Shown: positions 49,055-63,300 of the stretch, in pieces | Position numbering within the stretch: position 1 is the stretch's first letter | Layout: each line of letters begins with the position of its first letter | Source of the DNA: Peromyscus leucopus | Lineage: Eukaryota > Chordata > Mammalia > Rodentia > Cricetidae | Reading direction: 5' to 3' | Assembly: GCF_004664715.2 (NCBI RefSeq) | Contig: NC_051065.1 | Coordinates: forward strand, 151,926,826 to 151,990,825 | Length of the DNA: 64,000 nucleotides | The notes under the pieces: generated by a model | The model's input: the letters and a program-made list of their open reading frames with translations, nothing else | The model's database searches: none | Told to the model about the DNA's origin: nothing | Translations under genes and position numbers: made by a program

Positions 49055-50069
49055 GGTGTGCCAGAGCACACATGTGGAGGTCAGAAGACAACTTGTGTCG
49101 ATTCTCTCCCTCATCCATGGGACCCCCAGAGATCAAACTCCGACAGTACAGTAAACACATTAAGAAGTCACACAACCGTCAACTATCATCTTTAAGTATG
49201 ACGCTGTCCCTCACTGCGTGTGTCATGTTGTGACTGTCATAGGAAACACCGCAGTCATGTGAAGGATGCGTGTCTTGGTCAGTGTTACGACAGTCATGAT
49301 GTCAGTAAGCAACAGGCACTTCTAGCTCCGCTTTAGTCCTCGGGTACCGCACGTTCTGTGGCACATGGCTGAGGCATCTTTGAATCTAAGAGGAAAGCTA
49401 CTTGACTGAAATCCAGAGAGAGGGATAGGGCAGGGACTGTACGGAGAGGGGGATGGGCTGGGCCCTACAGTGCCTTGCAGAGCACTAGGACGCCCTGGTC
49501 TTCCTCCTAAGAGGCACTGAAGGTTCCCAAGTGGCTCTTCGTGTGGCCGGTCTGGCTTCCTTCCAGGTCACAGCTCCTTCTGTGTCTGTCACCTGTCTCT
49601 TTCTTGGCACCTGAGGCTGGTGCTGGAGGCCTGATGTCGCCCCGGTGACCGGGCAGCCATGATGGGGTTCCTAGCTTCTGTGGGGAGGACTTAGAAGGCT
49701 CCCCAGCACCTATCAGCCTTTTCTGGAAGCTGCTTTGCAACTCAGCTTTCCTCGTGGCCTGGCAGACTTTAATGCTAATGTGTATACAACTTGCTAATTA
49801 ATGGAATCATTTGGATCTGAAAACATCTTGCTCTAATGGGAGCCTGCAAAGTGCTCACGTTAATTCATAGGTAACATTATTCTAGCTTTCTTTTTTATTT
49901 ATTTTTTTCTTTTCCTTGGCTTGGCTTAATAGCTAGGGAGAGTTCTTCTAATTAGTCTTGTGAACACTACTGGCCTCAGCTCAGAGCCTTGGTGAGTGCT
50001 TAGGGGCTTGAGAAATGTGGCTCACTGTAGCTATCCAGGGTTACAGGGCCATGGATGAGTGCTAAAGAA

Positions 50070-50102
50070 CAGAACAGAACAGAACAGGACAGAACAGAAC
50101 AA
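50070..50102. repeat. (AGAAC)n pentamer repeat
   Basis: Six or so AGAAC units, one of them AGGAC. Confidence 0.9.
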
Positions 50103-50964
50103 TCTTGGTATCTGAGAGGATGGGAAAAGGTGACAAGTCCTATGAAGACACTATAAACATGCCAGCCCCGTGTGGGACTTCAGGGGCTTTGCTGTCCTGT
50201 GGGTGCCGGAGGCGCCCTCTGGATGGTGTTCTTTGTGACTGTCCTCATCCCTCATCATCTTGCCACAGCCCTTTCCTGGTAACATTCCTAGTGGACATCC
50301 CTAGTGCAACCCCTTAAATGCCCACCCCTCTCCCCTAGAACAGCAGAACAAGCCTGCCAACTCTGAGGACTCTGGGGTACCCTGAGAAGAGGAGTGTGGC
50401 TCGGGGCTCTCTGTATAATTGCTCCAGTGTCGTCTGGTCTGCAGAACTTTCTTTGTTTCCCTAACGAAAACTCCACGCTGTTAAGTAAGAAGTCCCTTTC
50501 TATGGAACCTTTGAGTGTGAGACATTCTGCTGATGTATCTCCTGGTAGAACTGTGTACTACTCAGTGGTCCCCTTATTTACTACTAAAAGGGTACCTTTA
50601 GAGCTACACCGTTGGTCCTGATACAGTCGTTCTCAGATGTATCCTGCTGGGAAAGTAGTTTCTTCACTGGATATCACACCCTCCTGGATTCCTTCCCATC
50701 AGGCTGATCTATGGTTTAGAGCAGGTGGGCTGATGATAGGCTCTAGTAATCCACCACAGAGAAGCCTGGTGAGATGACTAAGTCCTGTGTGGTTGTGGGT
50801 AGTCACAGTGAGTTCTCTTTGTGCTGAGCTCTAGGAGAAAACACACTGTCTCTGAGATGGGCTATTTAAAATCTTGATAGTTGCAGATGAAAACAACATG
50901 TTCTCCCCCTTGGAAGTACAGCATCTGCTGATCCTTTTATTTGGATGTACCTCCAGGACAGATT

Positions 50965-51115
50965 TGGAGTCAAGCCAGCCTGAATTTAGATTCTTGCTCT
51001 TTCATTCATGAGCTGTGACCTTGAGCCTCTGTTTCTTCATCTGAAACACGGGACAGGTGACTCCCACAAGAGTTGTTAAGAAGATTGTAGGAGGTCGTGT
51101 TAGCGTGGTACCTAA
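50965..51115 (+). mobile_element. MIR SINE remnant just upstream of the IS5 exon
   Basis: TTGGAGTCAAGCCAGCCTGA, ATTTAGATTCTTGCTCTTTC, GAGCTGTGACCTTGAGCCTC, TTTCTTCATCTGAAACACGG and GTTGTTAAGAAGATTG follow the MIR consensus. It ends about 70 bp before the acceptor at 51183. Confidence 0.7.
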
Positions 51116-51170
51116 GGCAGCATTGGCTCAAAAGAGGAGGCGGAGGTTCTGCCGCTGCTACTGTTGATGA

Positions 51171-51392
<222 letters not shown>

Positions 51393-52150
51393 TAATAGCT
51401 GCTTCCCTTGGAGTGGATGGCTGCAGCCACCTGTGCTACTGAACCAGATGAGGCATTCAGTTTCCCACACTTCAGAACACAAGGAAAGGCAAGGGTCAGC
51501 ATTTCCCCTCTCTCATTTCCAGTGTCTGCTTTCACGACTGCAGATCTCTGTTCAAATGGCAGGTGTAAGCTTTGTCCAGCACTGCTATACACCATGTCAA
51601 GGATCTACAGAATTGGAGAGGCAATTAAAGACTAAGCAGCCGTCTTGCATCAGTTTCTCACTCTTGAAGCTGATTCTGTGTATGTGAGCTGCCACTACAA
51701 ACTGATGAGCATGTGTATCCAGCAGTACGCCAATGCGGTCCAGCATCCAAGCCCTTCGGGGAGCCTGTACCACCAACACCCATCACCACCCATCTTTCTA
51801 CCCTCTTAAAGTTGGCCCTGGCTCCCTTGCAGATACTATTTTCTTCTCCATTTAAAGGCAGAACCCTCAGTGTCCCTCCCTGCCCCAAAGTGAATGAAGA
51901 GGCTGCCATTGAACACCCCCTTGCCACCAGTAAAATCTGTGTTCCTTGAAGAAAGGGTTCATTCAGCTCCATGTCACAACCATCAATCCTGCTTTTCTGA
52001 GCCTTCCCTCTTTGTGTTACTTCCATAAATCAATGAATTTAACAGGCAGTGCTGGCTCATTAAGCACCAGAGTTTTGGCTTGCAGGATAAGCTATAGACT
52101 GCTCTCTTAAGTGACTAATATTTTAACTTGACCTTTAACAAAATTAAGCA

Positions 52151-52372
52151 GGAGGCTAGGGAGGTGGCTCAGTGGTGAAGAGCACTGAGTCTTTCAGAAG
52201 ACCTGGGTTCAATTCCCAGCATCCACATGGTGGCTCACAGCCTTCTTTAACTCCAGTTCCTGGGGATCATACACCCTCTTCTGCTTCTGAGGGCACCAGG
52301 CACACAGGTCATACACAGACATCCATGGGAACAAAACATTCAGATACATAAAATAAAGTAAAAGAACTATTA
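52151..52372 (+). mobile_element. B2 SINE
   Basis: The sense B2 reads GGAGGCTAGGGAGGTGGCTC, GGTTCAATTCCCAGCATCCA, CACATGGTGGCTCACAGCC and CCCTCTTCTGCTTCTGAGGG, with a tail CATAAAATAAAGTAAAAG. The tRNA-like head with the B box (GGTTCAATTCC) is intact. Confidence 0.9.
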
Positions 52373-52433
52373 ACCCTTCTCTTTCTTAAAAAAACAAAAC
52401 AGAAATTGATAAGGCTTTAAACAGACAAAGTAG

Positions 52434-52480
<47 letters not shown>
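52434..52480. repeat. (GT)n microsatellite
   Basis: About 22 GT units downstream of the B2 element. Confidence 0.96.
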
Positions 52481-52482
<2 letters not shown>

Positions 52483-53107
52483 CAACACACAACATTGGAT
52501 TCCAAAGCTATTAGCTGTTACATTATTTCATTTTTAAAAACAGGTCAGTCGTTTTCATTTGGGCATTATTCAGGAAAAGGGAGAGCACATGTCTGAAGCA
52601 CTAATATCTGAGACTTCCTTCCTCTGTGTCCTCTCACTCCTGTCTAGCCCAAGCTGTGAGTTAGGTCTCGTGGGTGATGGCACCATACAGATGACAGAGA
52701 GAGATGAAAAACTCCCACCCAGAAGCCGACATCACTACCTAGTGTGCACAGGTTATTGTGACTAGGTTGACTGGCTAGGCATCTTCAAGGTTGCTCAGTC
52801 ATCACAGAGTCACAGCAAGACATACAACACCTATAAATCTATATTTACAGAATCATCTTATTTTTACTTAAAAGAGATTCTGTGTAAGATTAAATTTTTC
52901 ACTCTCAAGAGAATATCCAAATTGTTTGAGTTGTAATTGTGTGAAAATGGTGACAATTTAAAATATGTTAGCTGATACATAATTTTTAATTGGAAGAGCA
53001 AGTTCCTGCATCCAGCCAAAATTCTGAAACATTCAACCCAGCTTTAAAGAATACCAGCCAACATAATGATCAATGTCTCCTTTTAATTCAGATCCTTCCT
53101 CTTTCTC

Positions 53108-53183
53108 AGTTGATCTGTAGCTAACCCCAAACCAGTAACTTAACTAATTGATCTCTAGCTAGCCCTGAACCAGTAAGTTAGGT
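53108..53183. repeat. Two-copy imperfect ~37-bp tandem repeat
   Basis: TTGATCTGTAGCTAACCCCA...CCAGTAACTTAACTA is followed by TTGATCTCTAGCTAGCCCTG...CCAGTAAGTTAGGTTA. The copies differ at several positions. Confidence 0.8.
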
Positions 53184-56100
53184 TAATGGTACAGCTTGTT
53201 TGGAGCTCCTTAAGGACGAACTACATTGTGAGTTAATTTATGCAGTTACACTATGTGACCAGTGACCCACTGAGCCCAAACTCGCCAGACTGTCACAGAG
53301 ACACAGAATCTCAGTGTTTCCCCATCAAGTTGGCAGTGACTGATGGTGGGACACTCACCAATGAGACAGGTTCTGTCATAGAACCAAAGGCAGCGACTGT
53401 ACTATGCCATCAAATGTTGATGTGGTGTACCATGAAGCCATGGAGAGCTGCTTAAGACCTTCAGCCATCTCTGTCATCTTAAAGGAAAGATGATGGCAGA
53501 AGTATTCTTCTTCTGCTGGTGAGGGTCCTGCAAGGTTGTGAGCAGAATGCAGCCTTGAATAATTATTACAATCATGAGGTTTGTTACTGGGCTTCCGCAG
53601 CCTCAAATGGCAGGAAAATGGTGGAGTATCATAGTCCAAGAAAACAAGATGGCGACCTCTTCCTAGGGCACAGCCAGAAGTCCTGTAGAAAACCATCTCC
53701 AGAAGCCATCTGTCCTTAGAAGACCATACTGGGCTTCAACTTTTGAAGGAGTCAACTTAATGCCATACTGGCCTTGGTAGTAAACAGGATCAGGGAAATC
53801 ATTGGAGCTACCTCATGCACCCTTCCACAACACTCAGGACATCATTTCTGTGATGGGTTTTTAAGCCCTATCCAGCAGCTTCAGAGGCCAGTTAGTCTGC
53901 TGGGTGGAAATCAAATGACCAGGGTGTCAGGGCAATGAGAGTGATGTCCCCCAGAAAGGTGCCATGAGGCTCCTGTAGAAGCCAGAGCCACTACTGGGAA
54001 AGAGGTCAAGGATTCCTGGCTGCAGCAGCCTCACATTCAGAGCAGAGCAGTTGAATTTCCCACTTCCTCCCTCTTCACTCTTCACACTGTCTGCCCACAA
54101 CACAGGGTCTTCTAGCTTCTCCCCAGAAACATAAACAAACAAACAAACAAAAAAACCCATCATTTTGTTCCCACGAGGTGAGTATTCCCAGTAAGGAAGG
54201 GACAACTTACAGGGATCTTGTCACATTCCTATCTGTAGACAAGGAAGTCCAAAACCCTGCAGAACCAGCATGGGTGTGCTGCAGAGTTCTATAGAACCTT
54301 TGGAATGTTTTGTTTGCTTGGGTTTTTATTTTGTTTGTTGTTGTTGTTGTTATATTTTAGACTTTAGATTTAATTAACATATTTTCTGTCATATTTAGAT
54401 TTTACAAAAGGCTTAGTGAGTCTTCGTTATAATATTAATGGTATATGTATGTATATATATTTTCTTTTAAACTCTGGTATTATTTCACAGACTGAACTTT
54501 ATATTCTTCTAAACTTTCTAATCCATATTTCTTGTAAGATCCCTGCAAGGACTTTTTTGGAGCCTGCCAGGGAGCTATTGTTCTGTCTTTAGGCTTCTCT
54601 TTCTATGTCCAGCGTTCAATGGTGCTGGTCTCAAAAGAGGCTGTCTTCCAGCAATCTCTCCAGCAACTGCAAGGCATCCTCCTGGTTGCTCGGCAGATAA
54701 GTTGCCATATGCCGATACCTTTTGTTTCTGGTGTCCCATCTGTCCAGTGGATCTGGAGCCAGGCACTCAGTAGCTCTCCCCAGCACGGTAATTACCCCTG
54801 AGACTGGCACAGAATGTGTTGGCTAAACCTAGCAATGAAATCACTACCATTCTATTTTGTCCTTCAAGATGAGACCTACAAAATGTAATTGCTGTTGTCT
54901 TGGTGGTTTTTCCCTGGAACACTGCCGAAAGCTCCCCCAGGATCCCGTTCTTGCCGAAGTTGAGTCCGTTTCTAAACCTCCTTTATTTTACCAAAGACTT
55001 AATTTGATCTTTCCACACTGACGACTCTCTTCAATTCTGTTCTAAAGTGTATAGTCCACATAGCTTTATTTCTCCTGTTTTCCTGCCTAGGCCCTCATGA
55101 CCCTGCGGAAGAAAACCAGCACATCCCATGGTTCAGCTTACTTCCCTCACCCTGGCGTGCATGTCACTGGGACCTGCTGATCTGTGTGTTCACATTTTTC
55201 AAGTGTTCCTTTTTATAGATACCTATTTTTACTGGATCATCGCTGCTTCTTAATTGTTCTGTGATTTTTTTTTTTATTGTTCAGGGGAGATTTAAAATAG
55301 CACAGCAGCCTTTGAGCCTATGGACGATCTTCCTGAAGCCCATTCCTTTCCTCCCGCTATCCGCGAGATCACTGCCCCTTGGTGCCATTTTTTTTTTCTA
55401 ACATATTTTGTAAATTTGCCAAATCCGTTTTCCTCCCCGTGAGCACTCAGAGCTGGCTTTGGCAGTACCCCACCCCTTCCTCATTCCTACTGTTTTAGTA
55501 ACTGAAGATCCGGGACAGACTGTCCACCTGGGAGCCACGGTATGATAGATACCGGCATCTTTATGTGAAAAATAAACACAAGCAAAATGCAAGTTTCCCT
55601 TTATCTTTTCACTCTCTCTTTTGTTCCCTCTGACTCTAGAAAGCTGGTTCCAGAATAAGAGTGGAATTAATGGTCTCTTTGGCTCTTGGTTTCCCCATTT
55701 TTCAACTCTCATTTTTTAGGAGCTTTGCTTTGCTATTTTTAATGTATTATTTAGGTTTGAAAATAACTTTCATTTCTCTACTTTCAACAGCCTTAAATCC
55801 ACATCTCTAAAGATTTGACAATCTTAAAAATCATGAAAAAAAAGTTGTAATGTGGGGTAGTTCAGTTCAGCTTCCTTACTATGTAGCCTCTGGAAGCCAG
55901 ACCGTGGATAAGAAAATGGTATGGACACTTGCTACCCTCAGACAGCTCAGAGATCAGTAATGTAGACCTCTCCCCTTGGTCACTGAATATAGGACCAGGC
56001 AGAGAATAAGCCAGGAAGCAGCTTTATTCTGAACAGCCCAAACCTGGGAGTGTGCCAGATGCCCATCATCTGGAGAATGTATAAACATGCAGTGAAATAC

Positions 56101-57015
56101 ACTGCTCAGCAACACAAAGGAACAGGCCGGACTGAGATGCAACAGCGTGGTTGAACTCAGAAGCACTGTGCTGCAGACAAGAGGGGCATACAAAGAGCCT
56201 CTTCGGGTGTGATTTTATTTCTATGACTCTTAAAGGAAAGGCCAGCTCTGAAGATGGAAAACAAATCAGCTGGTTAGGAGTTGGAGACAGAAGCAAGAAT
56301 GGACCACAAACAAGGACGTGGGAGTGGCGTAGAAGAGGAAGTGGTGGGTGCCACTGCTGTCCCCAGGAAGATACTGGCACACCATTTGAACCACAGCACC
56401 AGCCTCCGTTCTCCTAAGAATCCTCTCACAGTTAAGGGTTAACATTTCTCTGCCTCTCTTTTTCTTGAGAGTAAACTGTTTCAATTAGGAGCCTCAGACA
56501 CCAACAGCCATCCAGCCAGTCATCTTCCATAAACAGCCTGCATCCCACGGACCAAATAATCCCACTGTGATGGTTTGGATCCTTATAAAAGAAGAGAAGA
56601 TTCTGGGTATCTTATTATCTCTAAATGAAGAACCACAGGCAAATTCTCTCTCTGGAGCTGCATTTTCGCCGTCGTCAGAGGCAATTGTTTGTTCAGACTC
56701 GGGTCTTCTGTTTGTTATTGCCATTACCTTCTACAGCAGCAAGATAAAACCCTCGGTTTCACAAACTCTGAATTCCTTACTTTGTCTTCTGCTTTCCAGA
56801 ACAGCGTATACTTGAAATGGATGCATCATTATTACTTTCTAATTGGCCACTTGGACAGGATGCCATGCTATGGCAGACTAGGCAATACCTTGATGTCTGT
56901 GAGGTCAATTGTGACTAAAATGCCGTGTTCACAACACTTGCTTGAAAATACTGACCTATGTCATTGTGCCCCTGAAATGAATGTCTGGGCTCATGTGTGT
57001 TTAATTCCCGTGTGA

Positions 57016-57369
<354 letters not shown>

Positions 57370-58101
57370 TAGAGGGTGGGCATGCGGAGGGCCTGAGGCC
57401 TCTCTTGACATCTCATCTTCCTACCCATGATATCGGGTCACACGTGCCCCCACAAGCTGAGATGGTGGTTGATGAATGTCTTTGATTTGTTCTAGCACTT
57501 TCCTGAGGAACAAAGCCTGGCGTGTCCACTTTTGTAAGGTCCCCCCCCTCACTACCAGCCTTAGCGAGGGTCCCCTTTAGCTTGCCAACCATGGTCTGGG
57601 CCACTGGTGTGCAGCTGATGCCGTGCAGATGAGCTGGGCTGCACCTGGCAGAAGAGCTCCATCCAGCTCCTCTTCCTGCTCTGGAATTCCTTCTGCTTTT
57701 CACCTTTACCTCTCTCTTACCTAAAAGGAAGCTACAGGCAGAATTCTCAGAGAAAAGTCAGGTCTGATCTAAAAGGAAACACCACAAAGAAAACTGATTT
57801 ATGTAGCCTTGTGGCATGCTGCTGTGTTTTGATTCTCATGTTAGTTTTAACATATTAGACTACTCCATCAAAGTCCCTCTCACAGTCAGCCAGAGACTTC
57901 TCTGCTCAATGTGCAATGCATATTTAGAAATACACGTTCTGAGTGCCAACCCATCTTGAGTATATTTCCTTTAACTTTAAAAATGGCCATCAGACGATCT
58001 CACTAGCCACCACTGCTCTGCCCACCACTGAGTCCTTGAAGTGCCAGTAAATACACATACCATATTTGAGCTGTCTTCAGTCTGTCAGAATGGAGTCCAT
58101 T

Positions 58102-58108
<7 letters not shown>

Positions 58109-58133
<25 letters not shown>

Positions 58134-58150
58134 GAAAAGAAAGAAAGAAA
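58109..58150. repeat. A-rich run
   Basis: About 25 A residues followed by GAAA units. It could be the tail of a lost retroelement, but nothing recognisable precedes it. Confidence 0.9.
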
Positions 58151-58649
58151 CACAGAAAACACCATCTTTGTGGTGTGGTGTTTCCCACTTCAGCATGAGA
58201 AATGACTTGCCAGAATCCAGTGTTGCTCTTCAGATTTTGGGTGAATAAAGCGTGCTGCCAGTCTTGAAAATAACATCTTTCCCAAGTTTCTCACACAGTC
58301 AGATCCATTCAGCCCTGGTGAAAACGTCTGAGAGGCTGCGTACTCCTGTCTACAAACTAGAGCAGGGTGGGCGAGAGAGAAGCAAAGGAACAGCCCGTGT
58401 CCGGGTGCCAGAAAGCAAAGCAGGGCCAAGAGAAGTGCTGACTTCTCCCCGAGCCCAAGCGAGTTTTGTAGCTGCACAGAGATGTCGCTTCCCACTGTCT
58501 TCATGTGCACCCACGTGTGCCGTCTCCTGTAAATCCCAAAGCCTCCCGTTCCCAGCTTGACATCACTGTTAGCATTCAGAGCCCAGTGTCACTGTGAAGT
58601 TTGTACCTCCCTCGAAGTGACTGCTTGCAGCTTGCCCCTACCTTGTTCC

Positions 58650-58720
58650 CAGCAAGTGTTTACTGGGTGTCCTTGTGAGCCAGGGTGCTCTAGGCACTGA
58701 GGACTTGGTAATGACTAAGA
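58650..58720 (+). mobile_element. L2/MIR-like remnant
   Basis: CAAGTGTTTACTGGGTGTCC, GAGCCAGGGTGCTCTAGGCA and CTGAGGACTTGGTAATGACT resemble the L2 3' end phrase (TTTATTGAGCACCTACTATG class). It is diverged. Confidence 0.45.
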
Positions 58721-60597
58721 TCCAATTTGGCCAAAGAAGCTGGGTCTAGAGAATAGAGGAGATTCCGAGCTGAGTAACACAGAAACCTGTGCATGGCAGG
58801 GCTGTTGTGTCGATGTCCTGTCAGCGGACAACTCTGGTTGTCATCCTTATCTTCCTCAAACTAAAAGGAAACATTGGGGAACATTTTCAGCCTTGCTCTC
58901 AATAAGAACCCGGTCTTCTATCATTTGAAAGACAAGGAGAAGATGGAAGTTGAGTTTTTCCATAATTAGACAAACAAATTATTTTACTTAGTAGAGCAGG
59001 TCCACCTCCTAAGTGGCCCTCACTATCCCTTCTACTTTGCACAAAGGACCTTTTACTTCCTGTCCTGATGAGCCATGGAGAGAAAGGTCTCTTTGCAAAT
59101 TTCCACCTGTGGGCCGTAGACCATATGAGTGTACGGTGCTGGGCTTCAGAGTCCCATCGTGGGAGTCTCGGCCCATGCCTTCGGTCGCTGTTGGAAAGCC
59201 AGCTGTAGCATCACATTGAGGGCAGGTGCAGGCAGGAGGGAATAAGTCTAATTTACTTTGCTGATGGCGCTGGTGTACTTTTCTGATCTGCCTCTCTCCC
59301 TCCCTCCCCCTGCCTCACTGGAAGTCATTGATACCATCCCAGCCAGATGTGACCCTAAGATGCTGTCACGGTGACAGCCAGAGTGAGGACTGGGAAGGAG
59401 CACACAACAGTAACCACCAATTTCCAGCAGCTGTGTTGTACCCTCTTCTCTCCCGGGGGTGTGATGGAGCTCAGGCTAAGGAGAGAAAAATTGTCAGAGG
59501 TGAAAGAGCGCCAGGATCTGAGGATGTCTCTCACTTCGATATTCCCAGCATCTTTCCAAAGCAATCAGACTATGGTGTGCACACGTGTGCTTATGTGAGC
59601 TGTGTGTGCACGTGAGCACGCGCACACACATTGAGACTGTGTGCTCTGGTGGTTATTCATGATGGAGGCACCTCCTAGCTCAGTGCTCCTGCCTCTAATG
59701 ACTTTGACCTTTCTGTGGCCATTTCGTTTTCTATTCTCTTTCTCTCTCCTCCTCTCTTTCCCTTAGGCAGCCCTCCTCCTCAGCTCTAGATCTGTATCAC
59801 TAACCAAGAGACTCAGATCTCAAAATGTTTTTTCTGCATCAAACATAGTCTTTCTAAGTATAAAAACCCTCCAGGCTGCCTCCACTAGTCCCGGCTAGGA
59901 ACTTAGTGTCCAAAGAGGAAGTTCTCCAAGCTGTGATGATGCAAGCTTGAGTTTGAAGCCCTAGAAATGGGACCAGCTGGATCTCCACAGTGCTAGGATG
60001 CTGCTGGATTCAAACCAGTCTGAGGCTAGTTCCCAGGGAACATGGGCATGTGGGTCTTCCACTCAGAAGGACGCCTTTCCCTTCAAGTGTAAAATACAAA
60101 TCTAGACGACCCAGAGAGGAGCAGTGAAGACCCCCTGTAGCAATGAATGGAACTCCCAGAGCTGGGGTCATTTTAAATACCCAAATAGCTGAATAGATGT
60201 TTCTAGGGAAAAGAAACTAAACCAAAACTCAAGCTCCTATGTAGTTTTCTTAGGAAATGACTCTTCAAACCAAAACCTCACCATGTGCTCCCAGAATGCC
60301 CACATGTCAAAAGCACCAAGAGAAGGTAAAATCTAGAGTCAAACACCATCTCCATTGGTTTTCTTATCTTTTTTCAGATGTGGGAATCTTTTATAACCTT
60401 TGAGCCAAATAGCTGTTTAATACAGAGAATCTGCTACCAAAACAGTGTGCTGGTGATTATAAACACAACAATGAGGAGAATTAGTGTCTCTCAAAGTCTT
60501 CATCTACTTTCTCACTTATCCATTCATCCATTGTTTCCCTTCACTCATTTTACCAGTATTAGATGAATTCTTGCAGTTCAGTAATTTAATTTAACGT

Positions 60598-60680
60598 ATA
60601 TTTATTGAGCATTTCTTATGTTCCCAGAAGCAGGGGCAGAGAAGAGTAAGACCTGCCTTCCAGGAGTTCAGAATATAAGG
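60598..60680 (+). mobile_element. L2-like remnant
   Basis: TATTTATTGAGCATTTCTTA, GTTCCCAGAAGCAGGGGCAG and AAGACCTGCCTTCCAGGAGT match the L2 3' end in order. Confidence 0.55.
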
Positions 60681-63184
60681 CATGCAGTGTTCACAAAGGA
60701 GTAAGGCTCCCTGATAGAATGGCAGGGCTGTACAGGTGATGGATCACTCTGGTGGGGGGACATGGGAATTTTGGTCCTGAGGCTGAACAAGGAACCAGAG
60801 AGCAGATGCCCATACCTTGGGAAAGCATTCATTAGTAGCTTTGGCTATTGGAGTAAACTGTTTTACTGTCTTAGCAAACCCAAGAAACTGCTCTGATACC
60901 CAGAGGTTTCTTGCTCACTGTGTCTGGTGGCTGTGGGATATAGTTTCAGGCATCATCCAAGACCATACACCTGCCAGCAGTCCTTCCATCTGTAAGTCAG
61001 CTGTTCCCAACATGGTGCTCAGACTAGGATATCACTCTCCCTGCTCATACGCTCCGCATGAGGTCAGGACACCGGCCCATTGCTTTCAGAGCTTGTTTGA
61101 ATGCATGCAGTTTGGTTTGCTGGCTTGCCTGATGTTAGGATCGGGTGTTTTTGCCTCCCTGAATGAGGCTTTTACTGTTCTGGCTGCCTGGGGAGTTTTC
61201 AGCAAAGAATGAGTAGGGCTGGAGCATTATTCAACTTGCTTCTTACTCTGTGACCCATGTGGTGGTCACTCATGTTCCAAGCAACATGGGTCATCAAGAG
61301 CAACCAACATTGAGCTCTTGCCCTGAGGACATTCACTGACACCAGAGACACTGAGTGGGAAGCACTGTGGCTTTTATTACTTGCACCTGCTCTTTGACAC
61401 ACAATGGCCTCTCTTGGTACTTGTGGAAACCATCTAGTCTCTAGATCCACAGTGCTTGTACTGAAGAGAAGGTACACATGGTGTGAAAATCTGTGGAAAT
61501 AAGCTTGGATCAGAGAGGCCTTGAGAAGTTCATGGTGGAGGTATTGCCTCCTATTTTTTTCCCCTAAGGAAGGTACAAGACGGGTCTTTCAGATGCTAGT
61601 TTCAGAAAGGTCTTTGGTATTTTCCCTCTAGTATACCCTTGGTTTCGTCTGGGTTGAATAGAGAGGCTCTGTGTCTGTTTCAGCAAAGGAAGAGCCATCC
61701 GTAGTCTCGGGTCTGGGGCTCCTGAAAACTGCTTGACCTTGGGCACGAGGAGCCAAGACATCTCTCACCTTCTTTAGGAAAGCCACAGAGCTCTCTCTGT
61801 GGCAGACCCAAGACCTGCCCTGTTTGCCTCTCCAGATAAGGGTGACAGCAGGCTGGGTCCCTTTTCGGGGTGACTTTATTTTTCTTTTTTTCTGAGTAGA
61901 TCTGTTCCCAGATCGGAGATAAGGACCATGTCACTCCAGCATCACCCTACTTAAGAGACAGTCACAAATGTGTGCTCTCCACCCAGTCTGCCTGAAAATG
62001 TGTGGTGCTTTCCACTGCAGTCCTTGATGAAGCTAAGTCTTGTGTGACCCAGAGGAAAGGACCCCCAGACTAATCAAGAACCCAAAAGGAACCTCTAAGG
62101 CAAAAGGGGGCTTGTGCTGCCGGCAGGGCAGTTTAGGGGGAAGGAAGCCAGAGGTATGGGCTCCAGAGGGGTGGCACACTGCGGCATGGTGCCTAGAGTG
62201 CTGTGTCTGTCTGTTTTCTGATGCGAGTCTATTATTCCCACCAGCTTTTCCTGCTCTCCCTAAACACAACAGAAGCACTTAGAGGAAAAGGGAGAGCCTG
62301 CTTCTGACTTATGTTAACCACAAAAAAGTCCTCATCACCCAAGGCCCAGCTTTCCCTAGAATCCCTCTCTTGGCAGGTGCTTAGCACCCCAGCTGGGGGT
62401 GCTCTCCACCCAGTTCTTTTACTACAGCCTCTAGCCCAATGCAACACCCACATCTTGCACATCCCACAGCAAGCACTTGGTGAATAAAGGTGGATGCTAG
62501 TGAGCAGGCACCAGGCTCCTGTGCAGGCCCCATGTTACAGTGGCATGTGCAGGCCCTGGCGTGACAAAGCCTTGCGGCTGGGTCCATGGCTCCCTTGCCT
62601 TTCTCTCCCTAGTTCTGTTTCATCTTTCCTGCTTGTGTTGACTCGTTTGCTTTCCTCTTCCTAGCATGGAGACACACTGAACTTCTAGTTCCTCTAGTCC
62701 GGTGGCCTTGGTACTCTTAGCTCAGCGATTCCTCCTGGTCAAGGAAGGGCCCTGGGAACAGAACCATATAAAGACCGACTGTCCCACCTCAGCTAGTCAC
62801 TGCTGCTTTCCTGGATATTTCACTCTTTCCTTCACAACCATTCCATGGCCAGGAGGGCTATGTATATAATTCTAACAATGGCCAAGTCCTGAAGGGAGGG
62901 CTACCTACTGCTACCACGGAGTCATTTGGACCCCCTGACTTCCTTCCTGTTCCATAGCTGTCAGTGACGCCATCTTGCAAAGTCCACACAGCCCTGTCTG
63001 ATCTGGCCCTTGCTTCTACAGCCTCATCTAGCTGTCCTTCCGTACTTCCTGCTCTCCACTTCTTATTTTCTCCTCCAATTGCATCTCCTACCCTGTCTTT
63101 ATCGTTGCTTTTTATGTCTATGTCCCCAGCTACCGGGGACTTCCTATTTACAGTACAAAGCCTAGCAGGTCTTACGTTCATTGA

Positions 63185-63300
63185 TCCCTCTCAAACATTC
63201 CCTGAGTACCTATCCAATGCAAGGCACTGCTCCTGCCACTTGGGATTCACCAGTGACCTAAACAAACCAAAGCCACCTGTGCCCATGAAACCTACACTAT
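63185..63300 (+). mobile_element. L2-like remnant
   Basis: TTCCCTGAGTACCTATCCAA, TGCAAGGCACTGCTCCTGCC, ATTCACCAGTGACCTAAACA and CCATGAAACCTACACTATG resemble the L2 3' region. It is diverged. Confidence 0.5.

Noticed and set aside
53240..53720. Plus- and minus-strand frames that looked like a possible processed pseudogene
   Set aside because: No peptide stretch matches a family I know; there is no poly(A) tail or target duplication.
60817..61212. 131-aa plus-strand frame with hydrophobic stretches
   Set aside because: I tested it as a possible IS6 exon of Cacna1d; it lacks the conserved S6 motif and splice sites.
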